From JANQRV01 sp964533785 (GTDB lineage Bacteria; Bacteroidota; Bacteroidia; Chitinophagales; Saprospiraceae), in contig CAZHNG010000008.1 in the NCBI GenBank assembly GCA_964533785.1, positions 1 to 44,550 of the forward strand: a DNA stretch of 44,550 nt, in the 5' to 3' direction. The notes below the pieces were generated by a model, which worked only from the letters and a program-made list of their open reading frames with translations, ran no database searches and was not told where the DNA came from. Position numbers and translations under genes: made by a program. This document shows, one piece after another, positions 16,614-25,216 of this stretch. The first letter of the stretch is position 1, and every line of letters starts with the position of its first letter.

Positions 16614-18748
16614 AAATGACTTTTGTTGTTTTGCCTGTTTCTTTCGGCAATTACGAACCGGATTTTGTGGTACTCAATTTCCTCGTTTAAATGTTCGTAA
16701 ACCTCCTTCAGTTTATAGGGTGGGGAAAAGATATCCAATACTTTGGCGATCTGTTTCTTTTCCGTTTCATCGACAAATTGGGAGATATCCAGCAAATCCC
16801 CTTGCTCATACAACCTGGTTAAATGGGCATAGATCGTAGCGGGTGATGCTTTACGTCGGGCGGCAATTTCTTCAACGGACAAACCTTGATGCAACAAGAT
16901 TTTACTCACAATCGAAGAAGAGCCCTTAAATATTTTCGGATGCTGCTGCACAAAAGAGAGGATCTCATCGATAAAGATATCACCGTATTTTTCCAGTTTG
17001 TTTTCGGTAACGCCAGAAATGTTTAGGAACTGATCTGCGGTAAGCGGATATTGTTCCGCCATCATTTTCAATGAAGCGTCATTAAATATAATATAGGGCG
17101 GTAAGCCTTCTTTTTGGGCTAGCTTCCGGCGTAAAATTCTCAATCGATTGAATAAATCTTTCTGGAATTTTTCCTTAACGGATAATTTTCGGGAGGCATC
17201 GAATTGATCCGTCTTTCTTTTTTGATAATCCTTGAACTGTACCAGTCTGATCTTCTTGTGCTGAAAAAGCACTTGCTGGCTTAGTGGCGTCAATCTGACG
17301 GTGCGTTTTTGCGTCGGAAAGATCTCCAACAAGCCCAGGTTAATCATTTGTAATAAATAATATTGCCAGGCTGGCGCTGAAATTTCTTTACCCACTCCAA
17401 AAGTTTTGATCTTGTTGTACCCTTGTTTCAGGACTTCCTGTTTTTTAGAACCTTTCAGAACATCGATTAGTGTACCCAGGCCTACCTTTTGTCGTAGCCG
17501 GTAAATCGCTGACAAAGCCATTTGAGCGATGGTAGTGCCGTCAAAATATTGAGGAGGATTTTGGCAAACATCGCAATTGCCGCAATCCTTATCCTGATTT
17601 TCGCTGAAGTAGTTAAGCAGTAGTCTTCTTCGACAAGATAACGCTTCTGCAAACTGGCGCATGCGATCCAATTTGCTGAGCTGAATGTCGAGGTTATTAC
17701 TTTCATTGTTCCTGATGATGTCTTCCAACATATTATAGTCGGCAATACTGTAAAAAAGCAAGGTATCAGCGGGCAGGCCGTCACGTCCGGCTCTACCGAT
17801 CTCCTGATAATACCCTTCGAGGTTTTTAGGCAGGTTATAATGGATGATCCAACGGACATTAGATTTGTCAATGCCCATTCCGAACGCAATAGTTGCAGCA
17901 ATGATCTGAACTTCATCTTTGACAAAAGCCTCCTGAATTTGCATGCGCTCTTTGGAAGACATACCGGCATGGTAAAAAGAAGCATTGATCCCTTTATCCT
18001 GTAATGATTCAGCTACGCGTTCGGTAGATTTACGGCTCAGGCAGTAAATGATGCCCGATTGATCGGGTTTTTGACGAATGAAGCGGGTGATCTGTTCCAT
18101 CTTTTTTTGTCCGGAGCGAACTTCAATACTGAGGTTGGGCCGGTCAAAGGAGGCTACAAATACTTCCGGGGTTTGCATTTGTAGTTGTTTAATGATGTCC
18201 TGGCGGGTTAACCTATCTGCGGTGGCGGTGAAAGCAGTGACGGGAATGTCGGGAAATTCTTTTTTCAGTACTTTAAGTTTGGTGTATTCCTGGCGGAAAT
18301 CGTGTCCCCAGGCTGAGATACAATGCGCTTCGTCGATAGCAAATAAATTGATTTGGCATGTTTTAAGCAGGCTGATAAAATTGGGGGAAAGTAATTTTTC
18401 GGGAGATAGGTAAAGAAGGTCAAGTTGACCAGCATGCATGATATTTTCTATTCGATGTTGTTCTTTAGTGGGCTGACTGCTGTTTAAGAAAGCAGCCTTT
18501 ATGCCATTGGCGAGCAATCCTTCTACCTGGTCCTTCATCAAGGAGATCAGTGGTGATATGATTACTGCGGTGCCTTTCATGGCAATCGCAGGTACTTGGT
18601 AGCAAATAGACTTACCGCCTCCGGTAGGCATAAGAACCAAAACATCTTTTCCTTCTAAAATTGTGGAAATTATTTCTTCTTGCATTGGTCTGAAATGCTC
18701 ATATCCGAAATGTTTTTTTAACGTTTCACGAGCGAGGGTATTTCTCAT
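16610..18748 (-). CDS. recQ: ATP-dependent DNA helicase RecQ
   Basis: This is a 712-residue superfamily 2 helicase for recombination and replication-fork repair. Motif I is PTGGGKS (Lys 46), motif II is DEAH (139-142) followed by CISAWGHDFR, and motif VI is QEIGRAGRDGLP. A RecQ zinc-binding region follows, with cysteines in CGNCDVCQ, then a winged-helix RQC domain and an HRDC-like segment (about 525-600). A further C-terminal helix-turn-helix region includes SVEEIAARRKASPATIYAHL. That makes it longer than E. coli RecQ but usual for Bacteroidota. It precedes the FAD oxidoreductase gene with an ATGA overlap. Confidence 0.96.
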   Translation of the reverse strand: MRNTLARETLKKHFGYEHFRPMQEEIISTILEGKDVLVLMPTGGGKSICYQVPAIAMKGTAVIISPLISLMKDQVEGLLANGIKAAFLNSSQPTKEQHRIENIMHAGQLDLLYLSPEKLLSPNFISLLKTCQINLFAIDEAHCISAWGHDFRQEYTKLKVLKKEFPDIPVTAFTATADRLTRQDIIKQLQMQTPEVFVASFDRPNLSIEVRSGQKKMEQITRFIRQKPDQSGIIYCLSRKSTERVAESLQDKGINASFYHAGMSSKERMQIQEAFVKDEVQIIAATIAFGMGIDKSNVRWIIHYNLPKNLEGYYQEIGRAGRDGLPADTLLFYSIADYNMLEDIIRNNESNNLDIQLSKLDRMRQFAEALSCRRRLLLNYFSENQDKDCGNCDVCQNPPQYFDGTTIAQMALSAIYRLRQKVGLGTLIDVLKGSKKQEVLKQGYNKIKTFGVGKEISAPAWQYYLLQMINLGLLEIFPTQKRTVRLTPLSQQVLFQHKKIRLVQFKDYQKRKTDQFDASRKLSVKEKFQKDLFNRLRILRRKLAQKEGLPPYIIFNDASLKMMAEQYPLTADQFLNISGVTENKLEKYGDIFIDEILSFVQQHPKIFKGSSSIVSKILLHQGLSVEEIAARRKASPATIYAHLTRLYEQGDLLDISQFVDETEKKQIAKVLDIFSPPYKLKEVYEHLNEEIEYHKIRFVIAERNRQNNKSHL

Positions 18749-18870
18749 AGTTTTTTGATAACAACTCTGAACTACAAAAGGTGAATACGATGGGGCAGGA
18801 AATAACTACTTTTTTACAAAATTATAAATTATTTGTTTGATAAGCAAGGCGCGTGTTTAATAAACAGGTC

Positions 18871-18914
18871 TAAATAAAAAACAAAGGCTTTTCCGGTATT
18901 AACCGAAAAAGCCT
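18871..18914 (-). terminator. Intrinsic terminator (minus strand)
   Basis: A 13-bp stem with one mismatch (18885-18897 with 18902-18914, loop ATTAA) is followed on the minus strand by a T-rich run ending near 18871. It lies about 245 bases beyond the kinase stop codon, after a separate terminator for that gene, so it most likely ends a different transcript (see the ncRNA entry). Confidence 0.85.
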
Positions 18915-19098
18915 GTGAGGTTTAGTTATAAAAAATTAACTGAGGTTGAAATTTATTCTTTTTCCTATTCGAAAAATGTATGGGATCCTTCGAGAGAAGG
19001 ATCCCAGTTAGTAAACACGCTTCTTGTTGATAGGTGAATAGGAAGGATATATCTTTTGATCTTAGCCTTTGCTAAGATGTTTTTTCTTTCTTTTTACA
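18871..19098 (-). ncRNA. Candidate structured small RNA (possible 6S-type)
   Basis: No protein gene fits this stretch, yet it has the parts of an independent transcript. A promoter box TACATTTG lies on the minus strand at 19109-19102, with TTTT 19 bases upstream as a weak -33. An 8-bp hairpin follows near the 5' end (19059-19078). Then comes a 9-bp long-range pairing of 18962-18970 with 19036-19044, enclosing a perfect 10-bp hairpin (18981-18990 with 18997-19006), and finally the terminator at 18885-18914. A closing stem, large internal loop and apical hairpin resemble 6S-like RNAs, but family membership is only a guess. The expected length is about 220 nt. Confidence 0.5.
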
Positions 19099-19131
19099 TT
19101 ACAAATGTACTGTAGGTTAATTCAATGTAAA

Positions 19132-19149
19132 ACCCCATGTTCATGGGGT
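19132..19149 (-). terminator. Short terminator hairpin after the kinase gene
   Basis: A perfect 8-bp stem, ACCCCATG with CATGGGGT and a 2-base loop, lies 10 bases after the kinase stop codon and is followed on the minus strand by TTTTA. The T run coincides with the weak -33 position of the putative small-RNA promoter. Confidence 0.65.
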
Positions 19150-19158
19150 GAAGATTTT

Positions 19159-22100
19159 TTAGGCTAACTTCTTCATTTTTAGTTGAATAGAGAATCCGTT
19201 CTTGCGAATGATGTCCAAAGAAGCATCGATGCGTGCTGCGCGCATCTTCAAATTGGAAAGACCTTGTCCGGTTTTTGGGATGGGTTTTTCGTACAGAATA
19301 GTGCCATTATCTTTAACGGTCATTTCAAAGTTACTGCCATTATTACCAATAGAAATATCTACCCGGGTAGCATTAGAATGTTTAGCAACGTTGTTGATGG
19401 CTTCCTTAAAGATAAAATATAGATTTTGCCGGATGTGGACGGGAATTCTTTTGTTTTCCTCCAATTTTTTAATGGAAAAATTGTATTTAATATTCAAGGG
19501 GAGTAGGATTTCATCCGCATGTTCGTGCATGCGTTGTAGCAAGTCTTGCACCCTGTCCTTGCGCGAATCTATAGACCAGATCACATCACTCATTTTGGAC
19601 ATGGCCTTTCTACTCACTTGCCCAATACTTTTCAACCGGGATTTACTTTCTTCGTCTTTCGCCATCATTTGCAAAATATCAGATTGCATAGCAATACCTG
19701 AAAGTAATCCACTCATTTCGTCGTGCAAGTCACTGGACAACTTTACCCGGATCTCCTGCATCTTTACGCGTTGTTCTAATTGATACTGAAAAATACCGTA
19801 AATCAATCCTGCTGAAATTATGGATAACAACAAAATAAACCACCAGGTCTTATAAAAGAAAGGTTTTACCTTAATGTTAAGTGACAGGTATTGATCGCTC
19901 CAATTACCATTAGGCCCGGCCCCGTTGATGTGAAGGGTGTAATTGCCGGCCGGTAATTTATTATAACGTACCGTGGGGGTGTTCCCAAGGTAGATCCAAT
20001 CTTTATCAAAACCTTCCAGCCATGCACTGTATTGGTTTTTACTTGAATGTTTGTAATCGGGAAAGGTAAAGTTAAATTGAAAATAGGTATTATACGGTGA
20101 AAGTACAACTTTTCTTAAGTTAGTAAGATTGTTGGTGTAAACCTCTGGTTCCGAAGAATTGGAATTGTATTTAACGAATTTGGTCAGCGTAATTTGCGGT
20201 GCATCTTTGCGCTCTAAGAGTACTTCCGGATAGAAGACGTTCAATCCGTCTACGCCACCAAAGAAGCAACGCCCACTATTATCCTGATAAAAAGAAAAAC
20301 GGTTGAACTCGTCATGGCTAAATCCATCCAGTTGATAGAAGTTGTGAAATAGTTTTTGGTTGTAATCAAAATGAGATAAGCCGTAATAAGTGCTGATCCA
20401 AAATTGATTCTCCGCTGCCTGAATAATCCCACATACAGTATTACTGGCTAATCCATGACTTTTATCATAGGTCTCTACTGTTTTATTCCCCGGGTTAAAA
20501 ATATTCAGACCATTGGTCGTTCCGAGCCATAGCAGTCCATTGTTATCCTCATGTATAACATAGACGGAGTTGCTGGTCAGGTCCAGATTATCCTTGTCGT
20601 AAATAGTAGAGGTTAAACTGTCCCGGTTGACGGCCATCAGCCCGTTGTCGGTGCCGATCCACAAGATTTGATCAGCACTTTCCAAAATGTAGCGGGGTTT
20701 GGTATGGTGAAGCGGATTTATTCCGGAAGTGTCGGCAAAAGTAGTAAACACTTCTGTCGTAGGATTAAAAGAAACGAGTGATCCTCTGGAGTCCTCGTCT
20801 TCTGCAATTAACCAGAAGTTACCGTCCTGACCTTTGACGAACCCCTTGAAATTGTTTTCAAATAAATAGGTTTTGGAAGTGCAAAAGTCAAGATCAATGC
20901 GGTTAAGACTTCCGGAAGAAGAACTTTCGCAGGATACCGACCATAGCCAGTTGCTGTCAGCATCGTAATGTAAATTATACGGGCAATAAATCTGCAGGGG
21001 AGTGCCCGTTGTTTCGTCAACGATGGGAACATCAGACAATTGATCGTTTATCAGATCGATCTGGTAGATCTTACCGTTGTCTGCGGCAAAAAAAACATCC
21101 GATTGACGGTTGCCGACAATACCTCTTAAAAAAGCACCTCTCCGGTTGTATTCATTGGTAGCCAGAAAAGTTTTGATCTTGGCCTGATTATTTTGCAGAA
21201 TTCTCAGACCGATCGATTGTCCGAGGAATATTTCTTTGGTAAAATCCTTACTGTAGAGGTCATTGATAGTATTGCGGTCTTTTAAAAGAAAATTGTAATT
21301 TTCGGTTTCTCCGTTGTTTTTAATACAATACATTCCGGCAGCTACGGAGGTTCCTCCTCTCCAACTACTTTGCTCTACCATAAGGTTCCCGGCTTTATCT
21401 TCCCAAATACGACGGAATATCCTCCTGGACGCGAGGGGTAAAAATTGGGTGAGTTTTTGTTCGAGAGTATCCAGTTGAAAAATGCAGGAAATTTTGGCGA
21501 AGGCAAGCCATACCGTACCATCTTTGGATTGGTGGATAAAGTTGATGCGGTTGGGATAGGCACTGGGGTAATAATCGCTATCAAAATCCTTGGTTTTGAA
21601 ATGTTTGATCAATTGACCGGATTGATTAAATAATCTCAATCCGGTGACATTGTCGTTGATCAAAAACTGTTGATTATCTAATTGCAGAAATTTAGCATAT
21701 ATCGATTTGCGTTTGCTGGTAAAGGGAATTTGAAAAAGCAGGTCAAAATCGGGTTCATTAAGTTGGTAAATATTATAAGTGGTGTCGGTTTGCGATAATA
21801 CCTGTATGGTTCCTGAATTATTGATGGCAATATGTCGTACAATTCCTTTGACGCCATTATCCAAGAGGTTGATTTTCCTGAGCTCGTAGGAATTTAGATC
21901 TAAAAGATCGAAAGAAACCAGGTTGTTTTCGTATTGAATAAACAATTGCTTGTCTGCAACTTCGGCTATCCATTCTACATTGGCTGCGGAAATTTGGTTG
22001 GCATTGTTGGGGTGATCGTTGAAAATAGTAAACTCATATCCATCAAATTTATTTAACCCTGATGGAGTGGCCATCCACATCAAACCATCCGATGTTTGCA

Positions 22101-22254
22101 AAATATTAGTCACCGAACGATCTGATAAGCCGTTATTTACCGAATAAAATGCGGTTTCAATATAATCGTGCTGAGCCTTCAGGGATATCGTTACTAAAGG
22201 CAATAGAACACTTAACAAAACAAGTCTAATATGCATTTTGATTGGATCGATCAT
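19159..22254 (-). CDS. Two-component sensor histidine kinase with beta-propeller sensor
   Basis: This is a 1031-residue protein with a signal peptide (to about residue 27) and a periplasmic sensor built from two-component regulator propeller repeats, such as SDGLMWMATPSGLNKFDGYEF near 50 and later DNGLLWLGTTNGLNIF. A Y_Y_Y domain follows (about 730-795), then one membrane segment (about 803-822). The cytoplasmic kinase is of the NarX/DesK class: dimerisation helix with phospho-acceptor His 844 in DLHDEMSG, then an ATPase domain with KEAINNVAKHSNA, a DNG motif and GLSNLKMRA. It overlaps the upstream regulator gene by ATGA, which supports this start. It most likely phosphorylates that regulator. 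The ligand is unknown; related sensors bind glycans, but no utilisation locus adjoins. Confidence 0.93.
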   Translation of the reverse strand: MIDPIKMHIRLVLLSVLLPLVTISLKAQHDYIETAFYSVNNGLSDRSVTNILQTSDGLMWMATPSGLNKFDGYEFTIFNDHPNNANQISAANVEWIAEVADKQLFIQYENNLVSFDLLDLNSYELRKINLLDNGVKGIVRHIAINNSGTIQVLSQTDTTYNIYQLNEPDFDLLFQIPFTSKRKSIYAKFLQLDNQQFLINDNVTGLRLFNQSGQLIKHFKTKDFDSDYYPSAYPNRINFIHQSKDGTVWLAFAKISCIFQLDTLEQKLTQFLPLASRRIFRRIWEDKAGNLMVEQSSWRGGTSVAAGMYCIKNNGETENYNFLLKDRNTINDLYSKDFTKEIFLGQSIGLRILQNNQAKIKTFLATNEYNRRGAFLRGIVGNRQSDVFFAADNGKIYQIDLINDQLSDVPIVDETTGTPLQIYCPYNLHYDADSNWLWSVSCESSSSGSLNRIDLDFCTSKTYLFENNFKGFVKGQDGNFWLIAEDEDSRGSLVSFNPTTEVFTTFADTSGINPLHHTKPRYILESADQILWIGTDNGLMAVNRDSLTSTIYDKDNLDLTSNSVYVIHEDNNGLLWLGTTNGLNIFNPGNKTVETYDKSHGLASNTVCGIIQAAENQFWISTYYGLSHFDYNQKLFHNFYQLDGFSHDEFNRFSFYQDNSGRCFFGGVDGLNVFYPEVLLERKDAPQITLTKFVKYNSNSSEPEVYTNNLTNLRKVVLSPYNTYFQFNFTFPDYKHSSKNQYSAWLEGFDKDWIYLGNTPTVRYNKLPAGNYTLHINGAGPNGNWSDQYLSLNIKVKPFFYKTWWFILLLSIISAGLIYGIFQYQLEQRVKMQEIRVKLSSDLHDEMSGLLSGIAMQSDILQMMAKDEESKSRLKSIGQVSRKAMSKMSDVIWSIDSRKDRVQDLLQRMHEHADEILLPLNIKYNFSIKKLEENKRIPVHIRQNLYFIFKEAINNVAKHSNATRVDISIGNNGSNFEMTVKDNGTILYEKPIPKTGQGLSNLKMRAARIDASLDIIRKNGFSIQLKMKKLA

Positions 22255-22886
22255 ATTTCTCCATCGAGTTTCTTTCTAATGACTTCGGCTTTGCTATTGA
22301 CTTGTAACTTTTTATATATCTTTTTGATGTGATCGCGAACGGTTTCTATGGAAATAAGGTACTTATCGGCGATCATTTTATAACTCAATCCATCTACCAA
22401 ACCTTGTACGATTTGTTCTTGCCGCGGAGTGAGCTGGTTGTCCTTTTCCGTTTGTTTGCGGGGCGCAAAATAGTTGATCACTTTTCGGGCAATACTAGGG
22501 GACATATAAGATCCGCCGCCGTAAACAGTCAGCAACGCTTCTTTTATGGTTGGCAGATCTGTGCGTTTGGATAAATACGAAACAGCTCCTGCACATAATG
22601 CTTTAAAGATCTTATCGGAGTCATCGTAGGCGGAGAGAATAAGGATATCAGCATTGGGCGAAACATCTTTGATCAGCCGAATGCCTTCCAATCCTGACAT
22701 ACCAGGAAGCCCAATATCCAGTAAGATCATGTCAATGGAAATGAGACCATTGGCTTCTTCCAAAAAGTTTTCCACGGAATCAACGGTTTGCACCACTTTA
22801 ATTCCCGGTTGTTTATTCAGGTAAAATTCCAGATTCCCCCTCACCAAAGGTTCATCTTCAACAATTGCAATGTTTATTTCTTTCAT
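22251..22886 (-). CDS. LuxR/NarL-family response regulator
   Basis: This is a 211-residue regulator. The receiver domain (1-120) has the acidic pocket VEDE near 9-12, phospho-acceptor Asp 57 in LLDIGLPGMSG and a conserved Lys near 107. The DNA-binding domain (about 145-205) is a LuxR helix-turn-helix with LTPRQEQIVQGLVDGLSYK and ISIETVRDHIKKIYKKL. It is the first gene of the regulator-kinase operon and is divergent from fabH, which could be a target. The ATG at 22886 is preferred to the TTG one codon upstream. A near-perfect promoter lies immediately ahead (22894-22924). Confidence 0.95.
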   Translation of the reverse strand: MKEINIAIVEDEPLVRGNLEFYLNKQPGIKVVQTVDSVENFLEEANGLISIDMILLDIGLPGMSGLEGIRLIKDVSPNADILILSAYDDSDKIFKALCAGAVSYLSKRTDLPTIKEALLTVYGGGSYMSPSIARKVINYFAPRKQTEKDNQLTPRQEQIVQGLVDGLSYKMIADKYLISIETVRDHIKKIYKKLQVNSKAEVIRKKLDGEI

Positions 22887-22893
22887 CAATTCT

Positions 22894-22924
22894 CAAAAAT
22901 AAGGCTCTTTCACTATAAACAAAA
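22894..22924 (-). promoter_or_regulatory. Promoter of the regulator-kinase operon
   Basis: On the minus strand TTTTG (22924-22920) is followed after 18 bases by TATTTTTG (22901-22894), a full match to the TTTG-N17-20-TAnnTTTG Bacteroidota consensus. The box ends 8 bases before the ATG, so the leader would be only a few bases long. Confidence 0.75.
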
Positions 22925-22970
22925 CATCTTATATTGCAAATTCTTTCATTGGTCAATTAAAAATTTTGTT

Positions 22971-24038
22971 ATGCTCAATTCACACATCGCTGGAATAGCG
23001 CACTATGTCCCGGAATGGACCGTCACCAACCAGGATCTGGAGAAGGTAATGGATACCTCAGACGAATGGATCCAGGAAAGAACCGGAATAAAAGAAAGAA
23101 GGTACGGTAGTAGAATGCAGGAAACGACCACTACGATGGGAGCTCGTGCTGCAGAACTGGCCATAGAACGCGCCGGGATCAGCAAGGAAGATATTGATTT
23201 TATCATTTTTGCGACCTTAAGTCCTGATTATTACTTTCCCGGTTGTGGTGTGCTGTTGCAAAGAGAGCTGGGGATCACGAATACGGAAATAGGTGCCTTG
23301 GATATCCGCAATCAATGTTCCGGTTTTGTTTATGGATTATCCGTTGCGGATCAGTTCATTAAAACAGGGATGTACAAAAATGTTTTGTTAGTAGGGGCGG
23401 AAATGCATTCAATGGGATTGGATTATAGCACCCGGGGTCGTGGCGTAACAGTCATCTTCGGAGATGGTGCAGGAGCAGTAGTATTGCAACCTACAAAAGA
23501 AGAGGATAGGGGAGTACTGACTACTAAGTTGCATTCAGATGGGACTTACGCCGAAAAACTGGCCATGCTCAACCCAGGTTGTCACAGCGGGTATCATTTT
23601 CGGCAGCGGGGAGAAGAAATAGACTTTGGCTACGATGATCGGACCTACGGTGAAGTTTTCGTAACGCAACACATGCTGGATAATGCTCAGATGTACCCAG
23701 TGATGGAAGGACAATTTGTTTTTAAAATGGCCGTACAGAAATTTCCCGAAGTGATTCGTGAAGCTCTTGAAACCGCTAACCTTAGTGCTTCTGATATAGA
23801 TCTGTTGGTTCCTCACCAGGCGAATTTGCGTATTTCAAAGTTTATTCAGAAACAACTCAGGTTAAAAGACGAACAAGTCTGGAATAATATTCAGAAATAC
23901 GGCAATACTACGGCGGCCTCCATTCCAATTGCACTGAGTGAAGCGGTTGAGGCGGGTGTTGTCAAGAAAGACAGTATTGTCTGTTTGGCGGCTTTTGGTA
24001 GTGGCTTCACCTGGGGTGCTGGGTTGATAAAATGGTAG
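22971..24038 (+). CDS. fabH: Beta-ketoacyl-ACP synthase III (FabH-type)
   Basis: This 355-residue thiolase-fold enzyme condenses an acyl-CoA starter with malonyl-ACP to begin fatty acid synthesis or a related chain. The catalytic triad is visible: Cys 116 in IRNQCSGF, His 282 in PHQANLRI and Asn 312 in YGNTTAASIP. The opening MLNSHIAGIAHYVPEWTVTN and SDEWIQERTGI are typical; the upstream in-frame extension to 22788 is discarded because it runs through the opposite regulator gene. It is somewhat longer than E. coli FabH, like the second FabH class of Bacteroidota, so a specialised starter role is possible. A weak box TATATTG at 22930-22936 may serve as promoter. Confidence 0.93.
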   Translation: MLNSHIAGIAHYVPEWTVTNQDLEKVMDTSDEWIQERTGIKERRYGSRMQETTTTMGARAAELAIERAGISKEDIDFIIFATLSPDYYFPGCGVLLQRELGITNTEIGALDIRNQCSGFVYGLSVADQFIKTGMYKNVLLVGAEMHSMGLDYSTRGRGVTVIFGDGAGAVVLQPTKEEDRGVLTTKLHSDGTYAEKLAMLNPGCHSGYHFRQRGEEIDFGYDDRTYGEVFVTQHMLDNAQMYPVMEGQFVFKMAVQKFPEVIREALETANLSASDIDLLVPHQANLRISKFIQKQLRLKDEQVWNNIQKYGNTTAASIPIALSEAVEAGVVKKDSIVCLAAFGSGFTWGAGLIKW

Positions 24039-24045
24039 TTTGTTT

Positions 24046-24063
24046 TTAAAAAATATTTTTTAA
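24046..24063. repeat. Perfect 18-bp AT palindrome
   Basis: TTAAAAAATATTTTTTAA is its own reverse complement. It begins 8 bases after fabH and lies between fabH and the Rpn-like gene. It could act as a weak terminator for fabH or mark the edge of an inserted segment. Confidence 0.6.
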
Positions 24064-24119
24064 ATATTTTGTGGTTTTATGTAGGTTTTGTAATTTGTGT
24101 TTGCATTCAAGCTATACAT

Positions 24120-25190
24120 GTGAACACACAAAACATAAACAATCCGCACGACAAGCTATTCAAAGTAATTTTTGGATACAAGGCGGCTGCCAAAGATTTA
24201 ATATCTATGGCTTTGCCTGCCAAAGATCTTCGGCAGTTAGATTTAGACACGCTGAAGATTGAGAAGGATTCATTCATAGATAAAAAATTGGGAGAACTTT
24301 TTTCAGATCTTATTTACTCTTGTCGTAAGAAAGATGGCAATAGTTGTTTAATTTGCTTTTTGTTGGAACACAAAAGTTATATTCCTCCATTTCCTCATGT
24401 ACAGCTCGGGCAATATTTATTTGAAGGATATAGCAAGCAAGCGGCAGATGGTCTGGCTGAACTTCGAGAAATCGTACCGATTGTACTCTATCATGGCCAC
24501 CAGCACTGGAAGTACCTGACTTTTAAAACTTATTTTGGTAGCAATGCGTACGGGTTTGAAAAATGCATACCCGATTTTCACTATCATTTAGTGGATTTGA
24601 GTCTACAATCCGACGAGAAGATTGCGGCATTGGAAACTGGTTTTGCAGCGGCGGCGTTGTTATTGATGAAACACAGGTATGAGAAGCAGTACGCTATACA
24701 AAGGGCAGGAGATATTTTTGTACTGCTAGACCATTCTATTAAAGGTGAGCAATTGCATCGTACGTTGTTGTTATACGTTGCAAAAATCCATAAATTTGAA
24801 AAAGAAGAAATAAATATCATGATAGATAATATGCCGTCAAATTTGCAGAACGAAGCTCGTTCCACTTACGAAGAGTTAATTCAAGAAGGTTGGATACAGG
24901 GGAAAAGTGAAGGTAAAAGTGAAGGTAAAATAGAAGGTAAAATAGAAGGTAAAATAATACAGTCTATTCATACCGTTTTCAAATTATTGCTGCAATTTCC
25001 CAAAATGCCTGCTTCGGATTTAGCTAAAATAAGTGAGTTGGACGAAGAAATTGTGGTCATACTGAAAGAAGAGGTTTTCCAAAAAAAGGAGAATGAAGCT
25101 CGTAATGCCTTGCAGCGAATACTTGAAAAAATAGGCAAGGTGGATTTAAGTAGTATTGACGAAATTTTGGCTTTAGCCATGCTTAAGTGA
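24120..25190 (+). CDS. Rpn family PD-(D/E)XK nuclease / putative transposase
   Basis: This 356-residue protein has the opening NPHDKLFKVIFGYKAAAKDL characteristic of the Rpn (recombination-promoting nuclease, formerly transposase_31) family. The nuclease core is visible as Asp 63 in FSDLIYS and the Glu-x-Lys pair Glu 83/Lys 85 in LLEHKSY. A Gly-Lys-Glu repeat linker (GKSEGK, GKIEGK) at about 278-296 is encoded by four 12-base repeats and is typical of this group, and a helical C-terminal tail follows. The start is taken as GTG at 24120, since no ATG is available before the conserved motif. A candidate TTTTG-N19-TAATTTG promoter lies at 24067-24097. E. coli RpnA family members cleave DNA and raise recombination. 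The gene probably arrived by transfer. Confidence 0.85.
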   Translation: MNTQNINNPHDKLFKVIFGYKAAAKDLISMALPAKDLRQLDLDTLKIEKDSFIDKKLGELFSDLIYSCRKKDGNSCLICFLLEHKSYIPPFPHVQLGQYLFEGYSKQAADGLAELREIVPIVLYHGHQHWKYLTFKTYFGSNAYGFEKCIPDFHYHLVDLSLQSDEKIAALETGFAAAALLLMKHRYEKQYAIQRAGDIFVLLDHSIKGEQLHRTLLLYVAKIHKFEKEEINIMIDNMPSNLQNEARSTYEELIQEGWIQGKSEGKSEGKIEGKIEGKIIQSIHTVFKLLLQFPKMPASDLAKISELDEEIVVILKEEVFQKKENEARNALQRILEKIGKVDLSSIDEILALAMLK

Positions 25191-25216
25191 GTTGAAATGA
25201 TGTAAATAGTAGAACG

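Noticed and set aside
22788..22970. N-terminal extension of FabH
   Set aside because: It runs antisense through the response-regulator gene and lacks family similarity; the conserved protein begins at 22971.
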